From NCBI RefSeq assembly GCF_036053395.1, contig NZ_CP107942.1, positions 7,458,501-7,522,500 on the forward strand: a stretch of DNA of 64,000 nucleotides, in the 5' to 3' direction. The first letter of the stretch is position 1. Each line of letters starts with the position of its first letter. Below the pieces are notes generated by a model. That model was not told the origin of the DNA. It saw only the letters and a list, made by a program, of their open reading frames with translations, and ran no database searches. This DNA comes from Actinoplanes sp. NBC_00393. Its GTDB lineage: Bacteria > Actinomycetota > Actinomycetes > Mycobacteriales > Micromonosporaceae. This document shows positions 1-8,253 of this stretch, in pieces. A program made the translations under genes and the position numbers.

Positions 1-56
1 GTCACCGCCGTCCGTTGCTCCGGGTCGAGCCCGGCCAGCACCCCATCAGTCCGCAC
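1..56 (-). CDS. uvrD2: UvrD2-type DNA helicase, N-terminal 18 codons only (cut by window edge)
   Basis: Read leftward from a GTG at 56, the frame stays open to the window edge and gives a short N-terminus containing LAGLDPEQRTAV. That resembles the segment just before the Walker A motif in UvrD-like helicases, which often reads LDPEQ-R-AV. In mycobacteria uvrD2 lies divergent to mycoredoxin, exactly as here. The helicase motifs themselves are outside the window, so the call rests on this short stretch and on synteny. A GTG at 41 is an alternative start. Confidence 0.65.
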   Translation of the reverse strand, partial: MRTDGVLAGLDPEQRTAV

Positions 57-61
57 GGTAG

Positions 62-88
62 GGAATCATGACACCCCCGGCGGGCGTT
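62..88 (+). promoter_or_regulatory. SigR/SigH-type redox-stress promoter of mycoredoxin
   Basis: GGAAT at 62-66 and GTT at 86-88 are separated by 19 nt. This matches the GGAAT-N18/19-GTT consensus of actinobacterial SigR/SigH thiol-stress sigma factors. It lies about 50 nt before the mycoredoxin start. Mycothiol-system genes are known members of that regulon, which supports the reading. Confidence 0.6.
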
Positions 89-139
89 ATGCGGGAAGGT
101 GTAGTGCCGTGTGACTCATCCCCAAAGGAGCTCTGACCG

Positions 140-382
140 ATGCTGACCATGTACTCGACGTCCTGGTGTGGGTACTGCCACCGTCTGAAGTCCCAGCTCG
201 ACCGGGAAGGCATCGCCTACGACGTCGTGGACATCGAGCAGGACGAGGCCTCGGCCGCGTTCGTGCGCAGCGTGAACGGGGGCAACCAGACCGTCCCCAC
301 GCTGAAGTTTTCCGACGGCTCGGCGCTGACCAACCCGTCGATCGTGCAGGTCAAGCAGCACCTCGCCGCCATCGCGGCGTAA
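140..382 (+). CDS. mrx1: Mycoredoxin 1 (glutaredoxin-like, mycothiol-dependent)
   Basis: This is an 80-residue single-domain thioredoxin-fold protein. The active site CGYC is at residues 10-13 after the first strand, and the cis-proline motif TVP is at 51-53. In the mycoredoxin family the first cysteine reduces mycothiol mixed disulfides on proteins, and mycothione reductase recycles the mycothiol. Size and motif fit the family. The ATG follows an AAAGGAG ribosome-binding site. It is divergent from uvrD2 as in mycobacteria, and mshB of mycothiol synthesis lies at 35.7-36.6 kb. Transcription probably comes from the SigR-like element upstream. Confidence 0.92.
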   Translation: MLTMYSTSWCGYCHRLKSQLDREGIAYDVVDIEQDEASAAFVRSVNGGNQTVPTLKFSDGSALTNPSIVQVKQHLAAIAA

Positions 383-392
383 GTCGTCAAGA

Positions 393-426
393 AAAGTGGG
401 GCCGCCCGGCCGGGCGGCCCCACTTT
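393..426. terminator. Perfect 17-bp palindromic hairpin, bidirectional terminator
   Basis: Positions 393-409 pair perfectly with 410-426, with T-rich or A-rich ends on either strand. It sits 10 nt after the mrx1 stop and 4 nt beyond the stop of the convergent PhyH gene, so it can serve both. Confidence 0.85.
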
Positions 427-430
427 CGTG

Positions 431-1312
431 TTACGGGATCAGCGCCGGGATGCTGGAGTCGAGCAGACCCCGCTCCTTCAGCGCTCCGTAGAGCGGCGTG
501 GTCTCCGGGTAGTGCCCCCACTGGTGGTCGCCGTCACCGTTGCCGAAGCCGCCGAGCAGCTGCTTCTGCACCTCGGTGAAGGTCTCCCACTCCGGCCGGT
601 TCGGCAGGTCGGCGACCTCGTCGCGGATCGCCACCCAGCGCGGCGTGTAACCGAAGAAGGCGCCGACCCGGGTGATGTCGGAGTAGTTGTCCGACCGGGC
701 GTGCCAGATGCGGCGGTCGAAGACCACCAGGTCACCGGGGTTCGCCGTGATCTGCGTCGCACCCTCCGGCTGGGGCCACGGGACACCACGGCTCGGCGGG
801 CCGGGCAACCAGTTGGTCTTGTGGCTGCCGGGCAGCACGGTGAAGTTGCCGCGGCCGGTCTCGCTGACGTCGGAGAACCAGTACGCCAACTTCACCGACA
901 TCATCGGGCGCGGGTCGGTCTCCAGCTCCCGGTTCTGCCGGCCACCGTCCTGGTGCCAGTGCCACCAGGTCTTCTGCTGCTCGTGGATCTGCGGGTGCAC
1001 GTCGATGTGCGAGTGGTACACGTGGATGTTCCACCCGAGCAGGGACCAGATGTACTTGAACGCCTTCGGGTGGTCGAGGAGGAAGGCCAGTTCAGGAACC
1101 CCGGTGATCGGGGAGAGTTGGTGCAGAGCCCCCGTAGGCCCGAGCTTCCCGTCTCGCTTGCCCTTCTCGTACGCCTCGAGGATCGCGGTCCGGCCGATCG
1201 CGATCTCGCTCTCACTCAGCACCGACGGAACGACGATGTATCCGTCGCGGTCGAACGCCGCCCGCTCGTCCGCGGACATCGGCGTCCACGCCGGCGCTTC
1301 CACCTGGGTCAT
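431..1312 (-). CDS. Phytanoyl-CoA dioxygenase (PhyH) family Fe(II)/2-oxoglutarate oxygenase
   Basis: This 293-residue protein has the double-stranded beta-helix metal site of PhyH enzymes. The HQD of WHWHQDGG gives H120 and D122, the distal histidine is H204 in RIWHARSDN, and R215 is placed to bind 2-oxoglutarate. The family hydroxylates diverse small molecules using O2 and 2-oxoglutarate, and the substrate cannot be read from the sequence. An ectoine-hydroxylase-like role is possible, but no ectoine genes are nearby. The ATG at 1312 follows GAGAGGGG; an upstream in-frame TTG at 1339 would add nine residues and is less likely. It appears to be a single-gene unit ending at the shared terminator. 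Confidence 0.85.
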   Translation of the reverse strand: MTQVEAPAWTPMSADERAAFDRDGYIVVPSVLSESEIAIGRTAILEAYEKGKRDGKLGPTGALHQLSPITGVPELAFLLDHPKAFKYIWSLLGWNIHVYHSHIDVHPQIHEQQKTWWHWHQDGGRQNRELETDPRPMMSVKLAYWFSDVSETGRGNFTVLPGSHKTNWLPGPPSRGVPWPQPEGATQITANPGDLVVFDRRIWHARSDNYSDITRVGAFFGYTPRWVAIRDEVADLPNRPEWETFTEVQKQLLGGFGNGDGDHQWGHYPETTPLYGALKERGLLDSSIPALIP

Positions 1313-1385
1313 CGGTTCCCCTCTCGTCTTTGCAACCAAGACGCGACGAACCCTCGTAATGGTTGCCTCGGAAGGGGAAGAATTT

Positions 1386-2354
1386 TCAGCCGGCGTGGAG
1401 CCACTTCTCGATCAGATAGAAGGCGATCGAGGAACGCATCGGCAGGCTCATCGGCACACCTGAATCCGGGTCGACGTACCCGCCGGCGATCATCTTGGCG
1501 ATCGCCTCCCGGCTGAACCAGTGCGCCTCGTCGATCTCCTCGGGGTCCAGGACCAGCGGTTGTGCCGGGTCGGCCACGCCGTGGAAGCCCAGCATGAGCG
1601 ATCCCGGGTACGGCCAGGACTGGCTACCCGCGTACTGGAGGGCGGCGAGCCGGATGCCGACCTCCTCGCCCACCTCACGGAGCACGGCAGCCTCGGCGGA
1701 CTCTCCGGGCTCGACGTAACCGGCCAGGCAGGAGAAGCGCCGGACACCGTCCGAACCGGTCGGCCACGCCGCGTTGTGACCGAGCAGACACCGCCCGGCC
1801 GGGCCGGCGACCCCGTCGTGCACCAGAACGATCATCGCCGGGTCGGTCCGCGGCCACATCAGCTGCCCGTCGCTGTCGGCGCGCGCCCAGCCGGCCTCGA
1901 CGGCGACGGTGGCCTTGCCGGTCCGCGGCGAGAACTGGTGACTGGCATGCCAGTTGCCCAGCGCGGCGGCCGCGGTGAACAGGCCGGCGTCCCGGTCGTC
2001 GAGCAGATGACCGATCTCGCGCAGGGTCACCGCCCGCGTGTCGCCGGACGACGCGAGCGGGGCGTTGGTGGTCCAGACCGGGGTGTCGTCCACGTCGACG
2101 CCGAGGAACCAGCGCTCCCCCTCCGGCGCCTCGGCCGACGGCACCAGCACCAGCTGGGCGCCACCGTCGGCGCGGTCGGTGATCAGTGCCCGCCCGCCCT
2201 TGGCGAGGTCGACCACGAGGACCCGGCCGCGCTCCCAGGCCGCGGCCAGCCAGGCCTCGTCCTTGCGCCGCAGCGCGGCCCGGTCGAGGGTGCTCCTGGC
2301 CAGCGGCGGGGTCCCGGGCTGCTCGCCCAGGTCGGGTTGTTCCGGCTCGGTCAC
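1386..2354 (-). CDS. nudC: NADH pyrophosphatase NudC (Nudix), zinc ribbon cysteines absent
   Basis: The 322-residue protein has a complete Nudix box at 212-234 (G-x5-E-x7-REVGEEVGI) and, downstream at 244-252, SQSWPYPGS, a version of the SQPWPFPxS NADH-specificity motif. NudC hydrolyses NADH or NAD to NMN(H) and AMP and can remove NAD caps from RNA. The region that is a four-cysteine zinc ribbon in E. coli NudC (here about 138-170) keeps its framing residues SPRTG and WPRTDPA but contains no cysteine. The ATG overlaps the stop of the M16 gene upstream in an ATGA, so the three genes 4968-1386 are translationally coupled. Confidence 0.92.
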   Translation of the reverse strand: MTEPEQPDLGEQPGTPPLARSTLDRAALRRKDEAWLAAAWERGRVLVVDLAKGGRALITDRADGGAQLVLVPSAEAPEGERWFLGVDVDDTPVWTTNAPLASSGDTRAVTLREIGHLLDDRDAGLFTAAAALGNWHASHQFSPRTGKATVAVEAGWARADSDGQLMWPRTDPAMIVLVHDGVAGPAGRCLLGHNAAWPTGSDGVRRFSCLAGYVEPGESAEAAVLREVGEEVGIRLAALQYAGSQSWPYPGSLMLGFHGVADPAQPLVLDPEEIDEAHWFSREAIAKMIAGGYVDPDSGVPMSLPMRSSIAFYLIEKWLHAG

Positions 2355-3664
2355 TCTGCGCTGCGCTCCACTGCGATCAGGGCGGACAACTGCGGCTCGA
2401 TCTTCTCCGCGTCGCCGAGAACCACGGTCACCGCCCGGGACGGGGCCAGGTACTTCGCGGCCGCGGCGGCGACCTCCTCGCGGGTGGCGGCCGAGAGGGC
2501 GGCCGAGTGCTCCCGCAGGTGGTCGAGGCGCAGGCCGAAGCCGGCGTACATGCTCGCGAGCCCGGCCAGGCCGGCCTGGGTCGACATGCCCAGCCGGAGC
2601 GTGCCCAGGGCGTAGCGCCGGGCCTGCTCGAGCTCCTCCTCACCGGGCGGGAGGCTGGCGATGCGGCCCAGCTCGTAGAGCGTCTCGAGCAGCGACGGGC
2701 CGGTCACCTCGGTGGCCACCTCGGCCGCGGCGAGCAGCGTGGAACCGGCCACGAAGTGCTCGATCAGCGAGTGCGAGCCGTACGTGTACCCCTTGTCCTC
2801 CCGGATGTTCTCCACCCAGCGGGACGAGAAGTAACCGCCGAAGACGAAATTCGCCAGGCTGAGCGCGGCGTAGTCGGGGTCGGTCCGCGGGATGCCGGGC
2901 AGCGCCATCCGCAGCGAGGACTGCACCGACCCGGGCCGGTCGACGAGCAGCAGCGGGCCGGTCTCCAGGGCCGGGGTCGCCGAGATGGTGCCGTCCGGCC
3001 CGGCACCGGTCCAGCCGCCCAGCACCTTCTCCGCGGTGTCGATGGCCTGCTCCGGGTCGATGTCGCCGACCAGCACCAGGACCGCGCCGGCCGGGCGGAC
3101 CCGGGCGGCGTGCAGCTCGCGCAGCGCGGCGGGCTCGACGCCCCGCACCTCTTCCGGTGCGGGGGTCTGCACCGCGTACGGATGGATGCCGTAGATCCGC
3201 TTCAGCAGCGCCACCCGGGCCAGGTGTGCGGGCTGGCTCAGTGCGACCTGGATGTTGTCCACCAGGCGTTCCCGCTCGGTGCCCACCTCCTCGGCCGGGT
3301 AGGCGGCGTCGGTGAGCACCGAGGCGAGCAGCTCCAGGGTCCGGTCCAACCCGTCGGCGAGAGCGTTGCCGGTGATCAGCAACCGGTCCGGGTCGTTCCC
3401 GGCGGCCAGGCTGCCGCCGACTGCCTGCAGCTCGGCGGCGAGGTCGATGCTCGACATCGCGCTGGTCCCGGTGAACAGGGCCTGGGACAGCAGGGTGGCC
3501 GGGGCCAGCGGCGCCCGGCCGAACGGGATCCGCAGCCGCACCTCGACCAGGGGCACCGCGGCCCGCCGGATCGCGATCACGGTCAGGCCGTTGGGCAGGG
3601 TGCGCTCGGACTCGCGCGGCAGGTGGAGTTCCGCGTCCGGGAGCAGGTCGGGCAACGTCTTCAT
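2351..3664 (-). CDS. M16 peptidase-like protein, non-catalytic partner subunit
   Basis: The 437-residue protein has the pitrilysin/processing-peptidase fold: an N-terminal strand with NGLTVIAIR, then a C-terminal half with FGGYFSSRWVENIREDKGYTYG, typical of the M16 C-domain. The inverted zinc motif HxxEH is missing; the equivalent stretch reads LLSQALF. In two-gene M16B systems one subunit carries the zinc and the other lacks it but supplies substrate-binding residues. Its ATG overlaps the stop of the catalytic gene by 4 nt (ATGA), which fits stoichiometric production of both halves. Substrate unknown. Confidence 0.88.
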   Translation of the reverse strand: MKTLPDLLPDAELHLPRESERTLPNGLTVIAIRRAAVPLVEVRLRIPFGRAPLAPATLLSQALFTGTSAMSSIDLAAELQAVGGSLAAGNDPDRLLITGNALADGLDRTLELLASVLTDAAYPAEEVGTERERLVDNIQVALSQPAHLARVALLKRIYGIHPYAVQTPAPEEVRGVEPAALRELHAARVRPAGAVLVLVGDIDPEQAIDTAEKVLGGWTGAGPDGTISATPALETGPLLLVDRPGSVQSSLRMALPGIPRTDPDYAALSLANFVFGGYFSSRWVENIREDKGYTYGSHSLIEHFVAGSTLLAAAEVATEVTGPSLLETLYELGRIASLPPGEEELEQARRYALGTLRLGMSTQAGLAGLASMYAGFGLRLDHLREHSAALSAATREEVAAAAAKYLAPSRAVTVVLGDAEKIEPQLSALIAVERSAE

Positions 3665-4968
3665 GCGGAGGCTCCCGGGATCACTTCGACACTGGCACGG
3701 TGTTCGGGCCGCAGGGTGGCCGCGGCGGCGACGATCTGCTCCTCGCCGACCTCGTTGATCAGTTTCGGCAGGTCGTTGAGCAGGCCGGGCCGGCCACGCT
3801 GCAGTTCGAGCACGGCCATCGGAAGGGCTCGCCCGAGGACCGCGTCGGTGTCGTGCAGCAGGCGGGTCGCCATCCGGGCCTGGGTGCGGGCCAGCTCGCC
3901 CGGTTTGAGGCCGTCGGTGGCGAGCCGGTCCAGCTCCTCGTCGATAGTCTGCAGCACCTTGCCGGCGTCGCCACCGGGCGGCATGTGGGCCTGGAGCAGC
4001 AGCGCGGTGGGGTTGCGCACCTGGTACTCGTCGCCCATGAAGCCCAGGTAGCCGCCGAGGTTGGTGGCCGTACGGTCGCGCTGGACGAGCCGCTCGACGA
4101 GCCGGGACGCGTCACCGTCGGTGAGCACCTCGGCGAGCACCGCAAACGGCAGGTACGCCGCGAAGTCGCTGATCGGGTCGGGCACCCGGTAGCCGGCCGC
4201 GACGGCGGGCAGCGGGGCGATCCGGTCGGTGTACGACTCCCGCCGCTCCCCGTCCAGCCCGGGCTCCGCGAAGTCCGGCAGTGTCGGGGCGGGTCGGGCC
4301 GGCACATCACCGAAGTGCCGCTCGATCATCGCGGTCGCCTCGGCCACGTCGAAGTCACCGGCGACCGACAGCACCGCGTTGCCGCAGGCGTAATAGCGGT
4401 CGAAGAAACCCTGCGCGTCCTCGACCGTGGCGCTTTCCAGGTCCTCGAACGAGCCGTAGCCGTCGTGCGCGTTGGCGAATGTCTCGAACATCACCGGCGG
4501 CAGCTTCAACCAGGGGAAACCGCCGTACGGCCGGTTCAGCACGTTGACCCGGATCTCCTCCTTGACCACGTCGACCTGGTTGCGCAGGTTCTCCTCGGTG
4601 AGCCGGGGACCGCGCATCCGGTCGGCCTCGAGGAAGAGCGCGCGTTCGAGGGCGCCGGCCGGCAGCACCTCGAAGTAGTCGGTGTAGTCCAGGTGGGTGG
4701 AGCCGTTGAAGCTGCCACCGGCCCCCTGCACGTGCCGGAAGTGCGCCAGCTTCTCCAGGTTCTCCGAGCCCTGGAACATCAGGTGCTCGAAGAGGTGGGC
4801 AAAACCGGTACGGCCTTCCGGTTCGCTGCGGATGCCGACGTCGTAGACGACGGCCACACCGACGACCGGGGCGCTGCGATCCGGGGACAGGACCACGCGC
4901 AGACCATTGCCGAGGGTGAGTCGCTCGACCGGATATTTCGTCGCGGGGATCTTGATTCTGGGCGCCAC
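3661..4968 (-). CDS. M16B zinc metallopeptidase, catalytic subunit
   Basis: This 435-residue protein contains HLFEH at residues 58-62, the inverted HxxEH motif that binds zinc in M16 peptidases. The expected downstream acidic ligand region follows within ENLRNQVDVVKEEIRV. The length is that of bacterial M16B single-domain-pair enzymes. It is the first gene of the operon M16-M16-nudC. The start is GTG at 4968. There is no Shine-Dalgarno, but TAGATT lies 6 nt upstream, so the mRNA is probably leaderless. It likely forms a heterodimer with the next gene's product. Confidence 0.92.
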   Translation of the reverse strand: MAPRIKIPATKYPVERLTLGNGLRVVLSPDRSAPVVGVAVVYDVGIRSEPEGRTGFAHLFEHLMFQGSENLEKLAHFRHVQGAGGSFNGSTHLDYTDYFEVLPAGALERALFLEADRMRGPRLTEENLRNQVDVVKEEIRVNVLNRPYGGFPWLKLPPVMFETFANAHDGYGSFEDLESATVEDAQGFFDRYYACGNAVLSVAGDFDVAEATAMIERHFGDVPARPAPTLPDFAEPGLDGERRESYTDRIAPLPAVAAGYRVPDPISDFAAYLPFAVLAEVLTDGDASRLVERLVQRDRTATNLGGYLGFMGDEYQVRNPTALLLQAHMPPGGDAGKVLQTIDEELDRLATDGLKPGELARTQARMATRLLHDTDAVLGRALPMAVLELQRGRPGLLNDLPKLINEVGEEQIVAAAATLRPEHRASVEVIPGASA

Positions 4969-4974
4969 GGTACG

Positions 4975-4980
4975 AATCTA
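4975..4980 (-). promoter_or_regulatory. Leaderless -10 box of the M16 operon
   Basis: TAGATT on the minus strand is followed by 6 nt and then the GTG start at 4968, and no ribosome-binding site is visible between them. Confidence 0.6.
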
Positions 4981-5054
4981 GCGTGTCGGCGCGGATCCGC
5001 GCTGTAGTCACCCGACACAACCGTCCACCTCCCTGGGCTTGACGCACTAAACCC

Positions 5055-5083
5055 ATCTGTTCCATCATTCCCATCCAACAGAT
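5055..5083. promoter_or_regulatory. Inverted repeat, candidate Rrf2 operator
   Basis: ATCTGTT at 5055-5061 is mirrored perfectly by AACAGAT at 5077-5083, with a 15-nt spacer. It lies in the divergent space between the M16 operon and the Rrf2 gene and just downstream of a TTGACG at 5039-5044. Its position suggests autoregulation and control of the transporter operon; this is inference. Confidence 0.45.
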
Positions 5084-5120
5084 AGGCAATGCAAAGTTTC
5101 GACGGAAGGGGGCGCGCATC

Positions 5121-5534
5121 GTGTACGTCTCGGCACGCACGGACTACGCGGTTCGCGCCATGCTCGCGGTCACCGCCGAGGACCCTCGTCTGGTCAAGGC
5201 CGCCGGTCTGGCGGCCGCACAGGACATCCCGCTCAGCTTTCTGCAAGGCATCCTTCTGGACCTGCGCCGCGCCGGGCTGCTGCACAGCCACCGCGGCGTG
5301 GACGGCGGATACGCCCTGGCCCGCCCGGCCGAGGAGATCACCGTCGGCGACGTGGTCCGCGCCGTCGGCGGCGCGCTCACCACCGTCCGGGGGCTCCCCA
5401 CGTCCACGGCGACCTATCACGGTGCGGCGACGGCGCTGCACGACGTGTGGATCGCCGTCGAGGCGGCCATCGAGGGTGTCGTCGACCACAAAACCCTGGC
5501 CGAACTCTCCAGCATCTCAGTGAAAACGAACTAG
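5121..5534 (+). CDS. Rrf2-family transcriptional regulator without cluster cysteines
   Basis: The 137-residue protein begins MYVSARTDYAVRAML, the standard N-terminus of Rrf2 winged-helix regulators, and has the wing-like HRGVDGGYALARPAEEI segment. It has no cysteine at all, so it cannot hold the Fe-S cluster of IscR or NsrR. It is closer in concept to CymR-type Rrf2 proteins, which respond to sulfur status through protein or metabolite partners. The GTG start follows GAAGGGGG. The sulfonate-type transporter starts 8 nt after its stop, so it probably controls sulfur-source uptake. Confidence 0.85.
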   Translation: MYVSARTDYAVRAMLAVTAEDPRLVKAAGLAAAQDIPLSFLQGILLDLRRAGLLHSHRGVDGGYALARPAEEITVGDVVRAVGGALTTVRGLPTSTATYHGAATALHDVWIAVEAAIEGVVDHKTLAELSSISVKTN

Positions 5535-5542
5535 GAGTGAGC

Positions 5543-6622
5543 ATGAGCTCCCGCACCATACGTGCGCTCGCCCTTGCCACGGCCGCTGTGGTGGCCTCGA
5601 CCGCCCTCGCCGCTTGCGCTTCCGACGACCAGACCTCGGCCGCCGCAGGCTCGGGTGCTGCCGGCGCCGAGGCCGAGACCCTGCGCCTCGGCTACTTCCC
5701 GAACATCACCCACGCCCCGGCCCTGGTCGGCGTGAACAAGAAGTTCTTCGAGGAGGCCCTGGGCACCGGCACCAAGCTGGACGCCAAGACCTTCAACGCC
5801 GGCCCGTCGGCGATCGAGGCGCTCTTCTCCGGCGCGATCGACGCCACCTACATCGGCCCGAACCCGGCGATCAACGGCTGGTCGCAGTCCAAGGGCACCG
5901 CGCTGAAGATCATCGCGGGAAGCACCTCGGGCGGCGCCGGCCTGGTGGTCAAGGAAGGCATCAACACTGCCGCCGACCTCAAGGGCAAGAAGATCGCCAC
6001 CCCACAGCTGGGCAACACCCAGGACGTCGCGCTGCGCGCCTGGCTGAAGGAGAACGGCCTCAACGCCGATCAGCAGGGCGGCGGCGACGTCTCGATCCAG
6101 CCGCAGGAGAACGCGACCGCGCTACAGGCCTTCGCCCAGGGCGCGATCGACGGCGCCTGGGTGCCGGAGCCCAACTTCAGCCGCCTGATCCTGGAATCCA
6201 AGGGCAAGGTGCTGGTCGACGAGAAGACCCTGTGGCCGAACGAGCAGTTCGTCACCACCTATCTGATCGTCAGCCAGGAGTTCCTGAAGAAGTACCCGGG
6301 CACGGTCAAGAAGCTGCTGCAAGGCCACGTCAAGTCGGTCAAGTACATCGAGACCGACAACGCCGAGGCGCAAACCGCCGCGAACGCCCAGCTCGAGGCG
6401 CTGTCCGGCAAGCCGCTGAAGCCGGAGATCCTGGCCGCCGCGTTCAAGAACCTGAAGTTCACCCACGATCCGATCGCCCCGTCGCTGTTCACCAGCGCCA
6501 AGCACGCCGAGGAGGTCGGCCTGCTCAAGCCGGTGGACCTGGCCGGCATCTACGACCTCACGCTGCTCAACGAGGTCCTCAAGGCCGACGGCCAGCCCGC
6601 GGTCAGCGACGCCGCGGCCTGA
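5543..6622 (+). CDS. ssuA: ABC transporter substrate-binding lipoprotein, aliphatic sulfonate/taurine type
   Basis: This 359-residue protein has a lipoprotein signal peptide ending in LAAC, with C25 as the predicted acylated residue. The mature part starts LRLGYFPNITHAPALVG, typical of the SsuA/TauA/NrtA binding-protein class, and includes the FSGAIDATYIGP pocket motif. These proteins deliver organosulfur compounds (or, in some relatives, nitrate or pyrimidine precursors) to the permease. The ATG at 5543 follows AGGAG and lies 8 nt after the Rrf2 stop. No SsuD or TauD desulfonating enzyme is next door, so the exact ligand remains open. Confidence 0.88.
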   Translation: MSSRTIRALALATAAVVASTALAACASDDQTSAAAGSGAAGAEAETLRLGYFPNITHAPALVGVNKKFFEEALGTGTKLDAKTFNAGPSAIEALFSGAIDATYIGPNPAINGWSQSKGTALKIIAGSTSGGAGLVVKEGINTAADLKGKKIATPQLGNTQDVALRAWLKENGLNADQQGGGDVSIQPQENATALQAFAQGAIDGAWVPEPNFSRLILESKGKVLVDEKTLWPNEQFVTTYLIVSQEFLKKYPGTVKKLLQGHVKSVKYIETDNAEAQTAANAQLEALSGKPLKPEILAAAFKNLKFTHDPIAPSLFTSAKHAEEVGLLKPVDLAGIYDLTLLNEVLKADGQPAVSDAAA

Positions 6623-6624
6623 CG

Positions 6625-7371
6625 ATGACCGCGGTGGTACGCCTCGACGGCGTCTCCAAGCAGTACGGGTCCGGCAGCAACGCCCTGCTCGCGCTCGACC
6701 ACGTGTCGCTGACCGTCAGCAAGGGCGAGTTCGTCTGCCTGCTGGGCGCCTCCGGCTGCGGTAAGAGCACGCTGTTGTCGCTGGTGGCGGGGCTCGACAA
6801 GATCAGCGGTGGCACCCTGGACATCGGCGGGAAGAACGTCTCGCTGATGTTCCAGGAGGCCGCCCTCTTCCCCTGGCTCTCGGTGGCCGGCAACGTCGAG
6901 CTGGCCCTGCGCCTGCAGGGTGTGGGCCGGGCCGAGCGCAAGAAGCGGGCGAACGAGTTGCTGGAGATCGTCCGGCTGGGCGGCTTCGGCAACAAGCGCC
7001 CGCACGAGCTCTCCGGCGGTATGCGGCAGCGCGTGGCCCTGGCCCGCGCGCTCGCCCAGAACGCCGACATCCTGCTGATGGACGAGCCGTTCGGCGCGCT
7101 CGACGCGATGACCCGCGACATCCTGCACGACGAGCTGGAGCGGATCTGGCGCGAGCAGGAGCTGACCGTGCTCTTCGTGACGCACAACGTCCGCGAGGCG
7201 GTCCGGCTGGGAGACCGGGTGATCCTGCTGAGCAGCCGGCCCGGCCGGGTCATCGAGGACTTCAAGATCGGCCACCCGCGTCCACGGCGTATCGACTCGA
7301 CCGAGGTGGCCGGGCAGGCCGCCGAGATCACCGACCGGCTCCGCGCGGAGGTGGCCCGTCATGCCAACTGA
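6625..7371 (+). CDS. ssuB: ABC transporter ATP-binding protein, SsuB/TauB type
   Basis: The 248-residue ATPase shows Walker A GASGCGKST at 41-49, a Q-loop FQEAALFPW near 77-84, signature LSGGMRQR at 129-136, Walker B ILLMDEP at 149-155 and an H-loop histidine in FVTHNVREA. FPWL after the Q-loop is typical of the nitrate/sulfonate/taurine subfamily. It hydrolyses ATP at the cytoplasmic face to drive the SsuC permease. The ATG lies 2 nt after the ssuA stop, and the 3' end overlaps ssuC by 11 nt. Confidence 0.92.
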   Translation: MTAVVRLDGVSKQYGSGSNALLALDHVSLTVSKGEFVCLLGASGCGKSTLLSLVAGLDKISGGTLDIGGKNVSLMFQEAALFPWLSVAGNVELALRLQGVGRAERKKRANELLEIVRLGGFGNKRPHELSGGMRQRVALARALAQNADILLMDEPFGALDAMTRDILHDELERIWREQELTVLFVTHNVREAVRLGDRVILLSSRPGRVIEDFKIGHPRPRRIDSTEVAGQAAEITDRLRAEVARHAN

Positions 7372-8227
7372 AGTCGTCGAGTCCACGAAAGCCGATGAGA
7401 TCAGCGGCCTGGACGCCCTCGAGCTCGGGCCTGAGAAGGAGAAGGGCAACCTCGGCCTGCGCATCTGGCGCAACACCTGGCCGAAGCTGCTGGCGATCGC
7501 AATCGTCATCGCGGTCTGGCAGTTGGTCGTGCTCTCCGAGTGGAAGCCGGTCTACGTCCTGCCCGGGCCCGAGACGGTCTTCTCCGACCTCGCCGACCTG
7601 ATCACCACCGGCTCGTTCTGGGACGGCATCCAGCTGACCCTGACCCGGGCGCTCACCGGCTTCGTGTTCGCCGTGATCATCGGCACAGTGATCGGCGCGG
7701 CGGTGGCCCGGTTCGCCCCGCTGCGGGCCGCCATCGGCTCGCTGATCACCGGCCTGCAGACCATGCCGTCGATCATGTGGTTCCCGCTCGCCATCCTGCT
7801 CTTCCAGATCAGCGAGAGCGCGATCATGTTCGTGGTCATCATCGGGGCCGCACCCTCGGTGGCGAACGGCTTGATCAGCGGCATCGACTACGTGCCGCGG
7901 ACCTGGCTGAGAGTGGGCGAGGTGCTCGGGATGAAAGGCCTGGCGAAGTACCGGCACCTGATCCTGCCGGCGTCGCTGCCGTCGTTCATCTCCGGGCTCA
8001 AGCAGGGCTGGGCGTTCTCCTGGCGCAGCCTGATGGCCGGTGAGCTGCTGGTCATCGTGCCGGGCGCGCTGTCCATCGGCGTACGCATGCAGCAGGCCCG
8101 GGAACTGAACGAGGCCTCGCTGGTGATCTGCTACATCATCGTGGTGCTGGTGATCGGCATCCTGATCGACGTGCTGTTCAACGCCGCCGACAACTCGCTG
8201 CGCAAGCGCTGGGGCCTGCTGAGCTAG
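7361..8227 (+). CDS. ssuC: ABC transporter permease, SsuC/TauC type
   Basis: The 288-residue inner-membrane protein has about six hydrophobic segments and a short charged N-terminus. The coupling-helix sequence EVLGMKGLAKYRHLILPASLP matches the EAA loop of the BPD_transp_1 family. A homodimer of this protein would form the pore. Its ATG overlaps ssuB, so it is coupled. It is the last gene of the rrf2-ssuABC operon, and a convergent gene begins 27 nt later. Confidence 0.92.
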   Translation: MPTEVVESTKADEISGLDALELGPEKEKGNLGLRIWRNTWPKLLAIAIVIAVWQLVVLSEWKPVYVLPGPETVFSDLADLITTGSFWDGIQLTLTRALTGFVFAVIIGTVIGAAVARFAPLRAAIGSLITGLQTMPSIMWFPLAILLFQISESAIMFVVIIGAAPSVANGLISGIDYVPRTWLRVGEVLGMKGLAKYRHLILPASLPSFISGLKQGWAFSWRSLMAGELLVIVPGALSIGVRMQQARELNEASLVICYIIVVLVIGILIDVLFNAADNSLRKRWGLLS

Positions 8228-8253
8228 CTGGCTTCGCTTCGATTGCCGCCGAG

